From Micromonospora sp. WMMD882 (GTDB lineage Bacteria > Actinomycetota > Actinomycetes > Mycobacteriales > Micromonosporaceae), in assembly GCF_027497255.1 (NCBI RefSeq), contig NZ_CP114903.1:3596001-3660000 (forward strand): a stretch of 64,000 bases of DNA, written 5' to 3'. The translations under genes were made by a program, and so were the position numbers. The notes beneath the pieces were generated by a model that saw only the letters and a list, made by a program, of their open reading frames with translations, made no database searches and was not told the DNA's origin. This document shows positions 1-8,707 of this stretch, piece by piece. The first letter of the stretch is position 1, and the number at the start of each line of letters is the position of its first letter.

Positions 1-759
1 GCGGCGCTGGCGGTGCTGCGCACCGACGGCGAGGGCGGGCGGGACGGCACGGACGTGGCGTACGCGCTGCGTTGGCGGGCCGCCGACCCGGTCGACTACG
101 ACATGCCGACCGGTGACGCGTACCGGGGGCTGGTGGAACTGCCGCCCCGGGACCGGGTTGGCCCACCGGTGCTGGGCACCGGGTTCGCCCCGAGCGGCAC
201 GCAGGTGATCCCGGAGTTCGTCACCCGGGACTTCGCGGACCTGCCGATGCCGGCCAACGCCGCCCTGCTCGCGTACCCGGCCGAGGGCGGGGAGGTGGTC
301 CTCTACACCTACCAGGCGGAGCAGCGCGGTTGGCTGCGGATGGTGGGTCCGCGTTGGCGGCACCTGCTCGCGGCGGTGCCGGGTCTCTCCCCCGACCAGG
401 AGTACGTGCCGACCACCGACCCGGCCCGGTCCACCCAGCTCGTCGGCGGCTACGGCGGCGGCGAGTACGAGGCGGTGGCGGACCTGCCGGGCGGTTTCCG
501 GGTGTTGGCGATGACCCGGACCGCCCGGTATCCGGTGGAGTCGGTCAGCCGGCGGCTGCGGCACGCGCGCTGGCGGGACGTGGACTGCCTGGTGCTCCGG
601 GAGGAGGCGGGCTGGCTGCGGCTGCGGCTGCGCCGACCGGACCCGGAGGCCGTGGCGGTGACCGGCGCGCACTGTCAGGAACGGGGCGTGTACGAGACCT
701 GGGCGCCAGCGGTCGAGGTGACCGACGACCGGATCGTGGACCTGCCGTACCTCCTCTGA
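1..759 (+). CDS. Hypothetical protein, 5' end outside window
   Basis: The reading frame is open from the first base of the window and ends with TGA at 757-759, so the gene is truncated on the left. The first start-like codon inside (GTG at 13) is probably internal. At least 248 residues are visible, rich in Arg, Pro and Gly, with no signal peptide, membrane segment or motif that I recognise. Codon use is typical for the chromosome (G/C in third positions). It lies 65 bp upstream of the hydrolase gene, in the same direction. Function unknown. Confidence 0.7.
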   Translation, partial: AALAVLRTDGEGGRDGTDVAYALRWRAADPVDYDMPTGDAYRGLVELPPRDRVGPPVLGTGFAPSGTQVIPEFVTRDFADLPMPANAALLAYPAEGGEVVLYTYQAEQRGWLRMVGPRWRHLLAAVPGLSPDQEYVPTTDPARSTQLVGGYGGGEYEAVADLPGGFRVLAMTRTARYPVESVSRRLRHARWRDVDCLVLREEAGWLRLRLRRPDPEAVAVTGAHCQERGVYETWAPAVEVTDDRIVDLPYLL

Positions 760-824
760 CCGGGCATAACGCGTGGCAGCGTGGGAAAGCGGCGAACTTC
801 CGAGCACAGCCTGGAGGAGGTTCG

Positions 825-1676
825 ATGCCTTTCGTCACCGTCGGCGCCGAGAACGGCGCGCCGATCGACCTGTACTACGAGGACCACGGTCAGGGGCGAC
901 CGGTGGTGCTCATCCACGGCTTCCCGTTCAACGGCGCGACCTGGGAGAAACAGACCATCGCCCTGCTGGAGGCGGGCTTCCGGGTGATCACGTACGACCG
1001 GCGCGGTTTCGGCAACTCCAGCCAGCCGACGTCCGGGTACGACTACGACACCTTCTCCGCCGACCTGGACGTGCTGATGAACCACCTGGACCTGCGGGAC
1101 GCGGTGCTGGTGGGGCATTCGATGGGCACCGGTGAGGTGATCCGCTACCTGGGCGCGTACGGGTCGAGCCGGGTGGAGCGGGCGGTGGTGCTGGCCCCGC
1201 TCGCGCCGTACCTGCTGAAGACGCCGGACAACCCGGAGGGCGTGGAGCAGCAGCTCTTCGACGGGTTCAAGCAGGCCATCCGCGCCGACCGGTTCGCCTA
1301 CCTGACCAGCTTCTGCGACAGCTTCTTCAACTACCAGCAGAACAAGGGCAAGCTGGTCAGCGAGGAGGCGTACCGGGCGCACTGGAACATCGGCGCGCGG
1401 GCCTCCGGCAAGGGCACCCTGGACTGCGTGGACGCCTGGCTCACCGACTTCCGGGGCGACCTGCCCCGGATCGACGTGCCGGTGCTGATCGTGCAGGGTG
1501 ACGCGGACGCCGTCCTGCCGTTCCCGGCCACCGGGCAGCGGCTGGTGAACATGCTGCCGGACGCGAAGCTGATCACCCTGCCGGGCGCCCCGCACGGCAC
1601 CCCGTGGACCCACGCCGACGAGGTGAACCGGGCGATCATCGAGTTCGTCGGCGTCCGGGCGATGGCCCACGCCTGA
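825..1676 (+). CDS. Alpha/beta hydrolase, non-haem chloroperoxidase-like
   Basis: This is a 283-residue alpha/beta-hydrolase of the bromoperoxidase/esterase type. The oxyanion-hole motif HGFP is at residues 31-34, the nucleophile elbow GHSMG at 97-101 (Ser99), the acid in GDAD near Asp228, and the catalytic His in GAPHG near 257, so the triad is complete. No signal peptide is seen, so it should be cytoplasmic. The ATG at 825 is chosen because a strong ribosome site (GGAGGAGG, 813-820) precedes it; the open frame continues far upstream but that part is low-complexity. Family members hydrolyse esters or lactones and can show cofactor-free haloperoxidase activity; the true substrate cannot be read from the sequence. 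Confidence 0.88.
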   Translation: MPFVTVGAENGAPIDLYYEDHGQGRPVVLIHGFPFNGATWEKQTIALLEAGFRVITYDRRGFGNSSQPTSGYDYDTFSADLDVLMNHLDLRDAVLVGHSMGTGEVIRYLGAYGSSRVERAVVLAPLAPYLLKTPDNPEGVEQQLFDGFKQAIRADRFAYLTSFCDSFFNYQQNKGKLVSEEAYRAHWNIGARASGKGTLDCVDAWLTDFRGDLPRIDVPVLIVQGDADAVLPFPATGQRLVNMLPDAKLITLPGAPHGTPWTHADEVNRAIIEFVGVRAMAHA

Positions 1677-1681
1677 GCGGT

Positions 1682-1714
1682 CGCGTCGCCCCCGGCGAGC
1701 CCGGGGGCGACGCG
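1682..1714. terminator. Bidirectional terminator hairpin
   Basis: A perfect 14-bp inverted repeat (arms 1682-1695 and 1701-1714) with a 5-nt loop lies between the convergent hydrolase and metG genes. No U-tract is obvious, as is common in high-GC actinobacteria. Confidence 0.7.
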
Positions 1715-1757
1715 GTCGGCGCTGGCCGGGGTCCGGCGGCCGGGCCGTCATTCCGGG

Positions 1758-3578
1758 TCAGCCGCCGAGGCGGGCCAGCTCCTCGTCGACGATGGACGGG
1801 TCGAGCTTGCGGAAGACCGGCTTCGGCGCGGCCAGCGGCCGGCCCACCACCAGCGGTACGGACTCCCAGCGCGCGCCCTGCGTGTAGTCGCCGGTCAGCA
1901 CCGGGTACGCCGGCCCGCCGTCGAGGTCGTCGACCTCGACGACGGACGGCATCGGCGCGTGCACGCCGGTGCCGCCGAGCAGCTCGTGCACCTGCTGCGC
2001 GGAGTGCGGCAGGAACGGGGTGAGCAGCGTGTTCGCGTCGCTGATCACCTGGAGGGCGACATGCAGGACGGTGCCCATCCGGGGTTTGTCGGCCTCGGCC
2101 TTGAGTTTCCACGGGGCCTGCTCGGAGAGGTACCGGTTGGCCTCGGCGACCACCTTCATCGCCTCGCCGATGGCCTGCTTCTGCCGGTGCCGGGCGATCA
2201 GGTCGCCGACCGTGTCGAAGCCGGCGCGGGCCACCGCCAGCAGCGCCTCGTCGGCGGCGGTCAGCCCGGCCGGGTCGACCGGCGGGATCGCCCCGAAGTT
2301 CTTCGCGGCCATCGAGACGGACCGGTTGACCAGGTTGCCCCAGCCGGCGACCAGCTCGTCGTTGTTGCGGCGCAGGAACTCGGCCCAGGTGAAGTCGGTG
2401 TCGGTGTTCTCCGGGCCGGCGACGGCGATGAAGTAGCGCAGCGCGTCGGCGTCGTACCGCTGGAGGAAGTCGCGCACGTAGATGACGACCCGGCGGGACG
2501 AGGAGAACTTGCGCCCCTCCATGGTCAGGAACTCGCTGGAGACGACCTCGGTGGGCAGGTGGAGCCGGCCGTACCGGCCCGGCTCGCCGTCGTTGGCGCC
2601 CGCCCCGGAGTACCCGGACAGCAGCGCCGGCCAGATCACCGAGTGGAAGACGATGTTGTCCTTACCCATGAAGTAGTACGCCCCGGCGTCCTTGCCTTCG
2701 GCGTCGACGCTGCCTTCGGCGTCGACGCTCCACCACTTCCGCCACGCCTCGGGGTCGCCGGACCGACGGGCCCACTCGATGGAGGCGGAGAGGTAGCCGA
2801 TCACCGCGTCGAACCAGACGTAGATCCGCTTGTCGGCGCGGTCCCGCCAGCCGTCGAGGGGGATCGGCACCCCCCACTCCAGGTCGCGGGTGATGGCCCG
2901 GGGCTGGAGGTCGTCGAGCAGGTTCTTCGAGAACCGCAGCACGTTGGGCCGCCAGCCCTCGCGGGTGTCCAGCCACTGCCGCAGCACGTCGGCCAGGGCG
3001 GGCAGGTCGAGGAAGAAGTGCTCGGTCTCCACGAACTGCGGGGTCTCGCCGTTGATCTTCGACCTGGGGTCGATCAGGTCGATCGGGTCGAGCTGGTTGC
3101 CGCAGTTGTCGCACTGGTCGCCGCGTGCGCTGTCGTACCCGCAGATCGGGCAGGTGCCCTCGATGTAGCGGTCGGGCAGGGTCCGCCCGGTGGACGGGGA
3201 GATCGCCCCCATGGTGGTCTTCGGGACGATGTACCCGTTGCGGTGCATCCCCTCGAAGATCTCCTGCACCACCGCGTAGTGGTTGCGGGTGGTGGTGCGG
3301 GTGAACAGGTCGTACGACAGGCCGAGGCCGTGCAGGTCCTCCACGATCACCCGGTTGTACCGGTCGGCCAGCTCGCGGGCGGTCACCCCCTCCGCGTCCG
3401 CCTGCACCTGGATCGGGGTGCCGTGTTCGTCGGTGCCGGAGACCATGAGCACGTCGTGGCCGGCCATCCGCATGTACCGGGCGAAGACGTCGGAGGGGAC
3501 GCCGAAACCGGAGACGTGGCCGATGTGGCGCGGGCCGTTGGCGTACGGCCAGGCTACCGCCGCGAGAACGTGACTCAT
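1758..3578 (-). CDS. metG: Methionine--tRNA ligase
   Basis: Class Ia aminoacyl-tRNA synthetase, 606 residues, charging tRNA-Met and initiator tRNA in the cytoplasm. The N-terminus carries the signature HIGH (18-21). A zinc knuckle of two CxxC pairs follows (Cys143/146 and Cys156/159), then the catalytic loop KFSSS (about residue 350), a variant of KMSKS typical of actinobacterial enzymes, and an anticodon-binding helical domain. The ATG at 3578 is preferred over an upstream in-frame start at 3587 because it matches the usual MSHV start and sits 8 nt from a TAGGCT box, suggesting a leaderless message. Odd: an 18-bp perfect tandem duplication (2694-2729) inserts a second SVDAEG hexapeptide at residues 284-295. 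Confidence 0.97.
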   Translation of the reverse strand: MSHVLAAVAWPYANGPRHIGHVSGFGVPSDVFARYMRMAGHDVLMVSGTDEHGTPIQVQADAEGVTARELADRYNRVIVEDLHGLGLSYDLFTRTTTRNHYAVVQEIFEGMHRNGYIVPKTTMGAISPSTGRTLPDRYIEGTCPICGYDSARGDQCDNCGNQLDPIDLIDPRSKINGETPQFVETEHFFLDLPALADVLRQWLDTREGWRPNVLRFSKNLLDDLQPRAITRDLEWGVPIPLDGWRDRADKRIYVWFDAVIGYLSASIEWARRSGDPEAWRKWWSVDAEGSVDAEGKDAGAYYFMGKDNIVFHSVIWPALLSGYSGAGANDGEPGRYGRLHLPTEVVSSEFLTMEGRKFSSSRRVVIYVRDFLQRYDADALRYFIAVAGPENTDTDFTWAEFLRRNNDELVAGWGNLVNRSVSMAAKNFGAIPPVDPAGLTAADEALLAVARAGFDTVGDLIARHRQKQAIGEAMKVVAEANRYLSEQAPWKLKAEADKPRMGTVLHVALQVISDANTLLTPFLPHSAQQVHELLGGTGVHAPMPSVVEVDDLDGGPAYPVLTGDYTQGARWESVPLVVGRPLAAPKPVFRKLDPSIVDEELARLGG

Positions 3579-3586
3579 GACCAGCA

Positions 3587-3592
3587 AGCCTA
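3587..3592 (-). promoter_or_regulatory. -10 box TAGGCT for metG, probable leaderless start
   Basis: TAGGCT on the minus strand ends 8 nt before the metG ATG, and no Shine-Dalgarno sequence is present. The transcription start would coincide with the start codon. Confidence 0.5.
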
Positions 3593-3759
3593 GTGACCGG
3601 GCCGAAGTGATCGCGAACCAATAGGCCGTACGGGTCGTCAGGACGCCGGCCAGCCCCCGCCCGCGCCAACCGATTTGTCCTCGACACGCGGGCTGAGCTG
3701 CACGTCCACCCGCTCAGGCCGGTGTCCAATGGGACCGTGGACCGGCAGAGGAGCCGCCT

Positions 3760-4776
3760 GTGAGCACGAGCAGCCCACCACCACCGGCGGAGCACCGCGC
3801 CCCGAGCGGACCGGGCGGCCCCGACGCCCCGGAACGGCCGTCCGTCACGGTCCAGCGGACCGGCTCCGGCCTGCCGACGGCCGGAGCGGCCGGGACCCCG
3901 CCGACCTCGCCCACCACGACGGGCGGGACGCCGTCGACCTCGCCCACCACGACGGGCGGGACCCCGTCGACCTCGCCCACCACGACGGGCGGGACCCCGT
4001 CGACCGACGCGACCGTGCTCACCGCGGCGGGCGGGATCGAGCCGACCACCGGGGCACCGGTGGCCGACCTGCCGCGCCGGGCGCCGATCCGGCAGCACCG
4101 CGCTCCGCTCCAGCCGGAGCCCGGCGTCGAGTCGGACGCCGGTGACGACGACTTCTGGCTGCCGATCGAGGAGGTGCACTGGGACGGCACCCCGATCCGG
4201 CCGGAGCCGTCCAGGCGCGCCGGCCGGCTGGCCGGGTGGCTGCGGCGGCGACTGCGGCGTGACCGCCGCGCCCGGGTGACCCGGCAACGGGCGCCCCTGC
4301 CGGGGCTGGCCGCCCTGCTCGGCCTGAGCCTGCTGACGGCGTTCTTCGCCTGGGTGAGCGCCGAGCCGTTCTGGCTGGCCGTGGGGCACGGCGTCACCGG
4401 CACGGTGGTGCTCGACGAGTGCGCGGGCGACGGCCTGACCCAGCGCTGCCGGGGCGTTTTCGTCGCCGACCACGGCCGGTTCGTCGCCCACGGCGTACGG
4501 GTCAGCGGGGTCGACTCCGAGCGGCGGGCCCCGGGCACGCCGTCACCGGCCCGGATGACCGGCCCGCACGGCGCGACCGCGTACGTCGGCAGCGGTGGTG
4601 GCGGGCACCTGCGCTGGCTGCTCGGCTTCGGGCTGGTGCTGGCCTGCGCGGCCGGGGTGCGCCGGGCGACCGGCACGGCCGGGCTGACCGACCGCCGCGC
4701 CCGCCGGTGGGCCACCGCCGTCGCGTTCGCCGCTCCGCTGGCGCTGCTCCTGGGCTTCCTGGTCGCCGCCTTCTGA
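3760..4776 (+). CDS. Thr/Pro-rich membrane protein with 11-aa repeats
   Basis: A 338-residue protein starting at GTG 3760 behind AGAGGAG (3747-3753). Residues 1-95 are Pro/Thr/Gly-rich and disordered and contain three copies of an 11-residue repeat around TSPTTTGGTPS. Residues about 140-180 are charged. Three hydrophobic segments follow at about 182-203, 283-300 and 317-338, the last at the extreme C-terminus. The loop between the first two (about 205-280) carries two Cys and may be extracytoplasmic. No known family recognised. It converges with rsmI. The Thr-rich tail could be O-mannosylated by the Pmt enzyme encoded nearby if it is exported, which is a guess. Confidence 0.8.
   Translation: MSTSSPPPPAEHRAPSGPGGPDAPERPSVTVQRTGSGLPTAGAAGTPPTSPTTTGGTPSTSPTTTGGTPSTSPTTTGGTPSTDATVLTAAGGIEPTTGAPVADLPRRAPIRQHRAPLQPEPGVESDAGDDDFWLPIEEVHWDGTPIRPEPSRRAGRLAGWLRRRLRRDRRARVTRQRAPLPGLAALLGLSLLTAFFAWVSAEPFWLAVGHGVTGTVVLDECAGDGLTQRCRGVFVADHGRFVAHGVRVSGVDSERRAPGTPSPARMTGPHGATAYVGSGGGGHLRWLLGFGLVLACAAGVRRATGTAGLTDRRARRWATAVAFAAPLALLLGFLVAAF
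3901..4002 (+). repeat. 33-bp tandem repeat, three copies
   Basis: Three nearly identical 33-bp units encode the TSPTTTGGTPS array of the membrane protein. The units differ by one or two bases, which indicates recent slippage or unequal exchange. Confidence 0.85.
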
Positions 4777-4780
4777 CCAC

Positions 4781-4830
4781 ATCCCGGAAAACGGGCTCTC
4801 CAGCCCCCGGGACAGCCCCGTTTCCGGGAT
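4781..4830. terminator. Bidirectional terminator hairpin
   Basis: Inverted repeat with outer arms ATCCCGGAAA and TTTCCGGGAT (stem about 14 bp, one offset) lies between the convergent membrane-protein and rsmI genes. Confidence 0.7.
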
Positions 4831-4840
4831 ACGGAGTCGG

Positions 4841-5683
4841 TCATCCCGTGTGCACGATCGTGTAGACGTCGCGGCGGCGGAGCTGGTGCTCGGCGGCGAC
4901 GGCGGTGACGGCGTCGCGGCGGGACTCGCCGGCCGCCTCCCGCGCGGCCACCGCCGCGCGCAGCTCGTCCGGGCCGGGCGGCTCGGGGGCCACCTGCGGG
5001 GCGCCGGCCACCACCAGGGTGATCTCGCCGCGCGGCTCGCCGTCGGCGGCCCACCGGGCCAGCTCGCCGAGCGGCCGGCGCAGCACCTCCTCGTACGTCT
5101 TGGTCAGCTCCCGGCACAGCGCGGCCGGGCGGTCCGCGCCGAACGCCTCGGCCAGGTCGGTGAGGGCGGCGGCGATCCGGTGCGGGGCCTCGAAGAGGAC
5201 CAGGGTGCGCTCCTCGGCGGCGAGCGCCCGCAGGCGGGCCCGGCGGGCCCCGGGTGAGCGGGGCAGGAAGCCCTCGAAGCAGAACCGGTCACAGGGCAGG
5301 CCGGACAGGGCCAGGGCGGTGGTGACCGCGCTCGGGCCGGGGGCGGCGGTGACCGGCACGCCCGCGCCGACGGCGGCGGTGACCAGCCGGTACCCGGGAT
5401 CGGAGACGCTGGGCATGCCGCCGTCGGTGACCAGCGCGACGGTGTGCCCGGCGAGCAGCACCTCGACCAGCTCCGGGGTACGGCGTTCCTCGTTGCCCTC
5501 GAAGTAGGAGACGATCCGGCCCTCGACGGTCACGCCGAGGTCCCGGGCCAGGCGGGTGAGCCGGCGGGTGTCCTCGGCGGCGACCACGTCGGCGACGCCG
5601 AGGACGTCGCGGAGCCGGACGGAGCCGTCGGCCGGGTTGCCGAGCGGCGCGCCGAGCAGAATCAGTCGTCCGATTTCCGACAT
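4841..5683 (-). CDS. rsmI: 16S rRNA (cytidine1402-2'-O)-methyltransferase RsmI
   Basis: SAM-dependent tetrapyrrole-methylase-fold enzyme of about 280 residues that methylates the ribose of C1402 in the 16S rRNA decoding site. Visible features are the N-terminal strand LILLGAPLGNP, the AAEDTRR motif, the SYFEGNE segment, and the glycine-rich VTDGGMPSVSDPG loop followed by APGPSA, all typical of RsmI. The ATG at 5683 is chosen; an in-frame GTG three codons upstream (5692) is also possible. It is divergent from the mannosyltransferase gene with about 90 bp between starts. Confidence 0.95.
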   Translation of the reverse strand: MSEIGRLILLGAPLGNPADGSVRLRDVLGVADVVAAEDTRRLTRLARDLGVTVEGRIVSYFEGNEERRTPELVEVLLAGHTVALVTDGGMPSVSDPGYRLVTAAVGAGVPVTAAPGPSAVTTALALSGLPCDRFCFEGFLPRSPGARRARLRALAAEERTLVLFEAPHRIAAALTDLAEAFGADRPAALCRELTKTYEEVLRRPLGELARWAADGEPRGEITLVVAGAPQVAPEPPGPDELRAAVAAREAAGESRRDAVTAVAAEHQLRRRDVYTIVHTG

Positions 5684-5764
5684 GTCACTCACCAGTCGCC
5701 CGCTCTTTCATCGACAAACTTCCCGGTAATGGAGACGAGGGCTCCGCCGGGCACCTCAGGAGCC

Positions 5765-5770
5765 TACGAT
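5765..5770 (+). promoter_or_regulatory. -10 box TACGAT for pmt, probable leaderless start
   Basis: TACGAT ends 6 nt before the GTG at 5777. There is no Shine-Dalgarno sequence, so a leaderless message is likely. Confidence 0.5.
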
Positions 5771-5776
5771 CGCCTG

Positions 5777-7492
5777 GTGACCCAGGCGTCGACAGCAGCC
5801 CAGAACGCCAGCGCCGGCCAGCCGGACCGGGAGCTCACGGTGCAGGCCGAGGCTCCCGCCCCGCCCTTCCCCGCGCCCCCGGGCGACGGCGGGGGCGGCC
5901 GGCTGCCGGACGTCGTCCGCCGTCGCCTGGCCACGGTCGACGCCCGGCTGGACGGCAACTCCTGGCTGGCCACGGCGGTGGTGGTGGCGATCGCCGCCAT
6001 CCTGCGGCTGGTCGGGCTCAGCGACATCAAGGGCAAGATCTTCGACGAGGTCTACTACGCCCGTGAGGGCTGGGCGCTGGTCGAGCACGGCGTCGAGTGG
6101 AACTTCAAGGACAACGTCCCGTCGTACGTGGTGCACCCGCCGCTGGGCAAGTGGCTGATCGGCCTCGGCGAGTGGGCCTTCGGCTACCAGGACACCGAGC
6201 ACAACATCAACGTGCCCGGGGCGCTGATGACCACCGCCCCCGAGTTCGGCTGGCGGATCTCGGCGGTGATCGCCGGCACGATCTCGGTGCTGCTGCTCGT
6301 CCGGATCGCCCGGCGGATGTTCCGGTCCACCGTGCTGGGCTGCGCCGCCGGCCTGCTGCTCGCCCTGGACGGCTTCCACCTGGTGCTCTCCCGCACCGCC
6401 CTGCTCGACATCTTCCTGCTGCTGTTCGTGCTCGCCGCGTTCGGCGCGCTGGTGATCGACCGGGACGCCCGACGCCGGCGGTGGGCGCTGGCGGTCGACG
6501 CCGGGCTGGACCCGACCCTGCCGGGCCGGGCCGGTCGGCCGTCGTTCGCCGTGCCGTGGTGGCGGCTGGCGGCCGGGGCGCTGCTCGGCTGCGCCTTCGC
6601 GGTCAAGTGGAGCGCGTTGTACTTCATCCCGGTCTTCGCGCTCATGGTGATCATCTGGGAGGTCGGGCTGCGCCGTTCGGTGGGGGCCCGCCGGCCGTGG
6701 CGCGGCGCTCTCGCCCAGGAGCTGCCCTGGCTGGTCGTCGCCGGGGTGGTGCTCGCGGTGGCCTATCTGGCGGCCTGGTCGGGCTGGTTCCTCTCCGACG
6801 ACGGGTACTACCGCCTCGCCGAGCGCTACCCGAACACCCCCGGCCTGAGCGACACCCCGGTGATCGGCGCGTTGCAGAACCTCTACACGTACCACCGGGC
6901 GGCGTTGGACTTCCACACCGGCCTGAGCACCCCGCACAAGTACCAGTCCTGGCCGTGGCAGTGGCTGCTGCTCGGCCGCCCGGTCGCCTTCCACTGGAGT
7001 CCCGGCGACGGCAGTTGCGGCGCGCCGTCCTGCGCCAGCGAGATCCTGCTGCTCGGCACCCCGCTGCTGTGGTGGTCGTTCCTGCCGGCGCTGGCCGCCC
7101 TGGCCTGGCTGGGCATCGCCCGGCGGGACTGGCGGGCCGGGGCGATCCTGCTGGCCGTGGCCGGCGGGCTGCTGCCGTGGTTCTGGTTCGCCCTGGACGG
7201 CCGGACGATGTTCTCGTTCTACGCCGCGCCGGCCCTGCCGTTCCTGGTCCTGGCCGTGGTGTACGTGCTGGGGGCGATCGCCACGCCGGCCACCACGACG
7301 CCGCCGCCGACGCCGGGGTCGGCCGCCGCGCAGGACGCGTCCGACCGGCGGCTGGTGGGCAGCGTCATCGCGGGGTTGTACGTCCTGTTGGTGGCGATCT
7401 GCTTCGCCTACTTCTACCCGATCTTCGTCGGCACGCTGCTGCCCTACGCCGACTGGTCGGCGCGGATGTGGCTGGACGGCCGCTGGATCTGA
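5777..7492 (+). CDS. pmt: Dolichyl-phosphate-mannose--protein mannosyltransferase
   Basis: GT39-family integral membrane enzyme of 571 residues that transfers mannose from polyprenyl-phosphate-mannose to Ser/Thr of proteins as they leave through the Sec system. About ten or more hydrophobic segments begin near residue 55. The catalytic loop motif FDEVYYA, with the conserved acidic pair, lies near residue 95, and LDGFHLVLSRTALLD and WKWSALY-like motifs follow. The C-terminal part resembles the PMT four-helix bundle and ends in WLDGRWI. The GTG at 5777 is preferred over ATG 5729 because it sits 6 nt behind TACGAT. The first 50 residues are disordered and cytoplasmic. Confidence 0.93.
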   Translation: MTQASTAAQNASAGQPDRELTVQAEAPAPPFPAPPGDGGGGRLPDVVRRRLATVDARLDGNSWLATAVVVAIAAILRLVGLSDIKGKIFDEVYYAREGWALVEHGVEWNFKDNVPSYVVHPPLGKWLIGLGEWAFGYQDTEHNINVPGALMTTAPEFGWRISAVIAGTISVLLLVRIARRMFRSTVLGCAAGLLLALDGFHLVLSRTALLDIFLLLFVLAAFGALVIDRDARRRRWALAVDAGLDPTLPGRAGRPSFAVPWWRLAAGALLGCAFAVKWSALYFIPVFALMVIIWEVGLRRSVGARRPWRGALAQELPWLVVAGVVLAVAYLAAWSGWFLSDDGYYRLAERYPNTPGLSDTPVIGALQNLYTYHRAALDFHTGLSTPHKYQSWPWQWLLLGRPVAFHWSPGDGSCGAPSCASEILLLGTPLLWWSFLPALAALAWLGIARRDWRAGAILLAVAGGLLPWFWFALDGRTMFSFYAAPALPFLVLAVVYVLGAIATPATTTPPPTPGSAAAQDASDRRLVGSVIAGLYVLLVAICFAYFYPIFVGTLLPYADWSARMWLDGRWI

Positions 7493-7957
7493 CCCGCCCC
7501 TCGCGGGCCGCCGCTGACGCCCGGGGCCGGTCGGCGTCCGCCGCTGACGCCCGGGGCCGGGTCGGGCCGGGACCCGCAGGAAAGCTCCGGGGGTCGGGAA
7601 ACAGAGACGCGCCCCGATCGCCTGCCACGGGGGAAGCGGGCGATTGGGGCGCGCAAGAGGAAGCTTAACCACCTCGGTTCACCCGCACAACGGGTCACGT
7701 TCGGTCAGATTTCCGACCGACGCCCCGGGCGACGAACAGCCCACCTCCGACGGCGCAGCCAGGCCGGCACGGCCGGGCCGAGGGCAACCGACCGTCGGTG
7801 GTCGAGCGGGTACGCCCTGACGCCCTCCGGGCAGCCCAGCACCGTCGCCGAACGTCCACAATATCGACAGTTTTCCCTGAGTTAACGTCGTCGGGGATCC
7901 ATGGGCATCTCCGTCACGTCGAATGTCGGCAGTCCCCGCTACCCGGATGGAGCTGCC
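7493..7957. other. Gene-free stretch with direct repeats and a hairpin
   Basis: This 465-bp gap between pmt and the secreted nuclease has no credible gene. It holds two perfect 23-bp direct repeats (7508-7530 and 7538-7560, 30-bp period) just after the pmt stop, a strong terminator hairpin (7608-7654), and an AT-richer patch near 7860-7890 (TTTTCCCTGAGTTAACG) that may be promoter for the nuclease gene. Confidence 0.5.
7608..7654 (+). terminator. Terminator hairpin downstream of pmt
   Basis: Arms around 7608-7622 and 7639-7654 (GCGCCCCGATCGCC against GGCGATTGGGGCGC) form a 14-16-bp stem with one G-U pair, about 115 bp after the pmt stop. Confidence 0.7.
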
Positions 7958-8611
7958 ATGACCCGTACCCTTCGTTGGCTCGGCGGCCTGCTGGCCGCCG
8001 TCACCGCCGGCACCGTCGGCCTCGCCGCCCCGGCCCGGGCCGCCACCGTCTCGCAACCGCTGCGCACCCTCGTGGCGAACCTGCCCGTGGCCACCGAGAT
8101 CCGCACCGGCTACTCGCGTGACCTCTTCCCGCACTGGACCGACGCCGACGGCGACGGCTGCAACACCCGGTACGAGGTGCTGATCGCCGAGGCGACGACC
8201 CGGCCGTCCGTCGGCTCCGGATGCGTCCTCAGCGGCGGCCGGTGGTACTCCTACTACGACGCCGCCTACTGGACCAACCCGGCCGACCTGGACATCGACC
8301 ACATGGTCGCGCTGGCCGAGGCGTGGGACTCCGGCGCGCGTTCCTGGACCACCTCGCGCCGCCAGTCCTTCGCCAACGACCTGGGCGACGCCCGCTCGCT
8401 GGTCGCCGTGACCGACAACGTCAACCAGGCCAAGGGCGACCAGGACCCGACCACCTGGATGCCCACCAACGACCGGTGCCGCTACGTCGCCGAGTGGGCC
8501 GCGGTCAAGACCCGCTGGCGGCTGACCGTGGACACCGCCGAGAAGAACGCCCTCACCAGCTACGCGGGCTCCTGCTCGAACATCACCGTCACGGTGACCC
8601 ACGCGTTCTGA
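7958..8611 (+). CDS. Secreted HNH-family nuclease (DUF1524/GmrSD-C-like)
   Basis: A 217-residue exported protein. It starts with a classical signal peptide (MTRTLRWLGG, hydrophobic core, cleavage after ARA near residue 28). The mature part carries the DIDHMVAL motif (112-119), where Asp and His form the beta-beta-alpha-metal core, then NVNQAKGDQDPTTW and Cys residues likely to be disulfide-bonded. This pattern is the secreted HNH/DUF1524 nuclease common in actinobacteria. The ATG at 7958 is chosen for the signal peptide and the GGATGGAG ahead of it; an in-frame ATG at 7901 would bury the signal. Likely role: extracellular nucleic-acid breakdown. Confidence 0.88.
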   Translation: MTRTLRWLGGLLAAVTAGTVGLAAPARAATVSQPLRTLVANLPVATEIRTGYSRDLFPHWTDADGDGCNTRYEVLIAEATTRPSVGSGCVLSGGRWYSYYDAAYWTNPADLDIDHMVALAEAWDSGARSWTTSRRQSFANDLGDARSLVAVTDNVNQAKGDQDPTTWMPTNDRCRYVAEWAAVKTRWRLTVDTAEKNALTSYAGSCSNITVTVTHAF

Positions 8612-8694
8612 CCGACGGGCCGGGCCCGGCCCGGGTGGAGTCCCACCCGGCCGGGCGCCGCCGCGCCCCGACACCCCCCTGCCACTGTGGACGG

Positions 8695-8700
8695 TAGGGT
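8695..8700 (+). promoter_or_regulatory. -10 box TAGGGT, probable leaderless start
   Basis: TAGGGT ends 7 nt before the GTG at 8708 of the VWA-domain gene. No ribosome site is visible. Confidence 0.5.
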
Positions 8701-8707
8701 GCCCGCC

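Noticed and set aside
330..824. Extended N-terminus of the alpha/beta hydrolase
   Set aside because: The extra 165 residues overlap the preceding gene and are low-complexity. A strong ribosome site marks ATG 825.
5756..7672. 638-codon minus-strand frame opposite pmt
   Set aside because: It mirrors the pmt reading frame, has no ribosome site, and its composition (Gln/Arg/Gly/His) is typical of antisense frames at this GC level.
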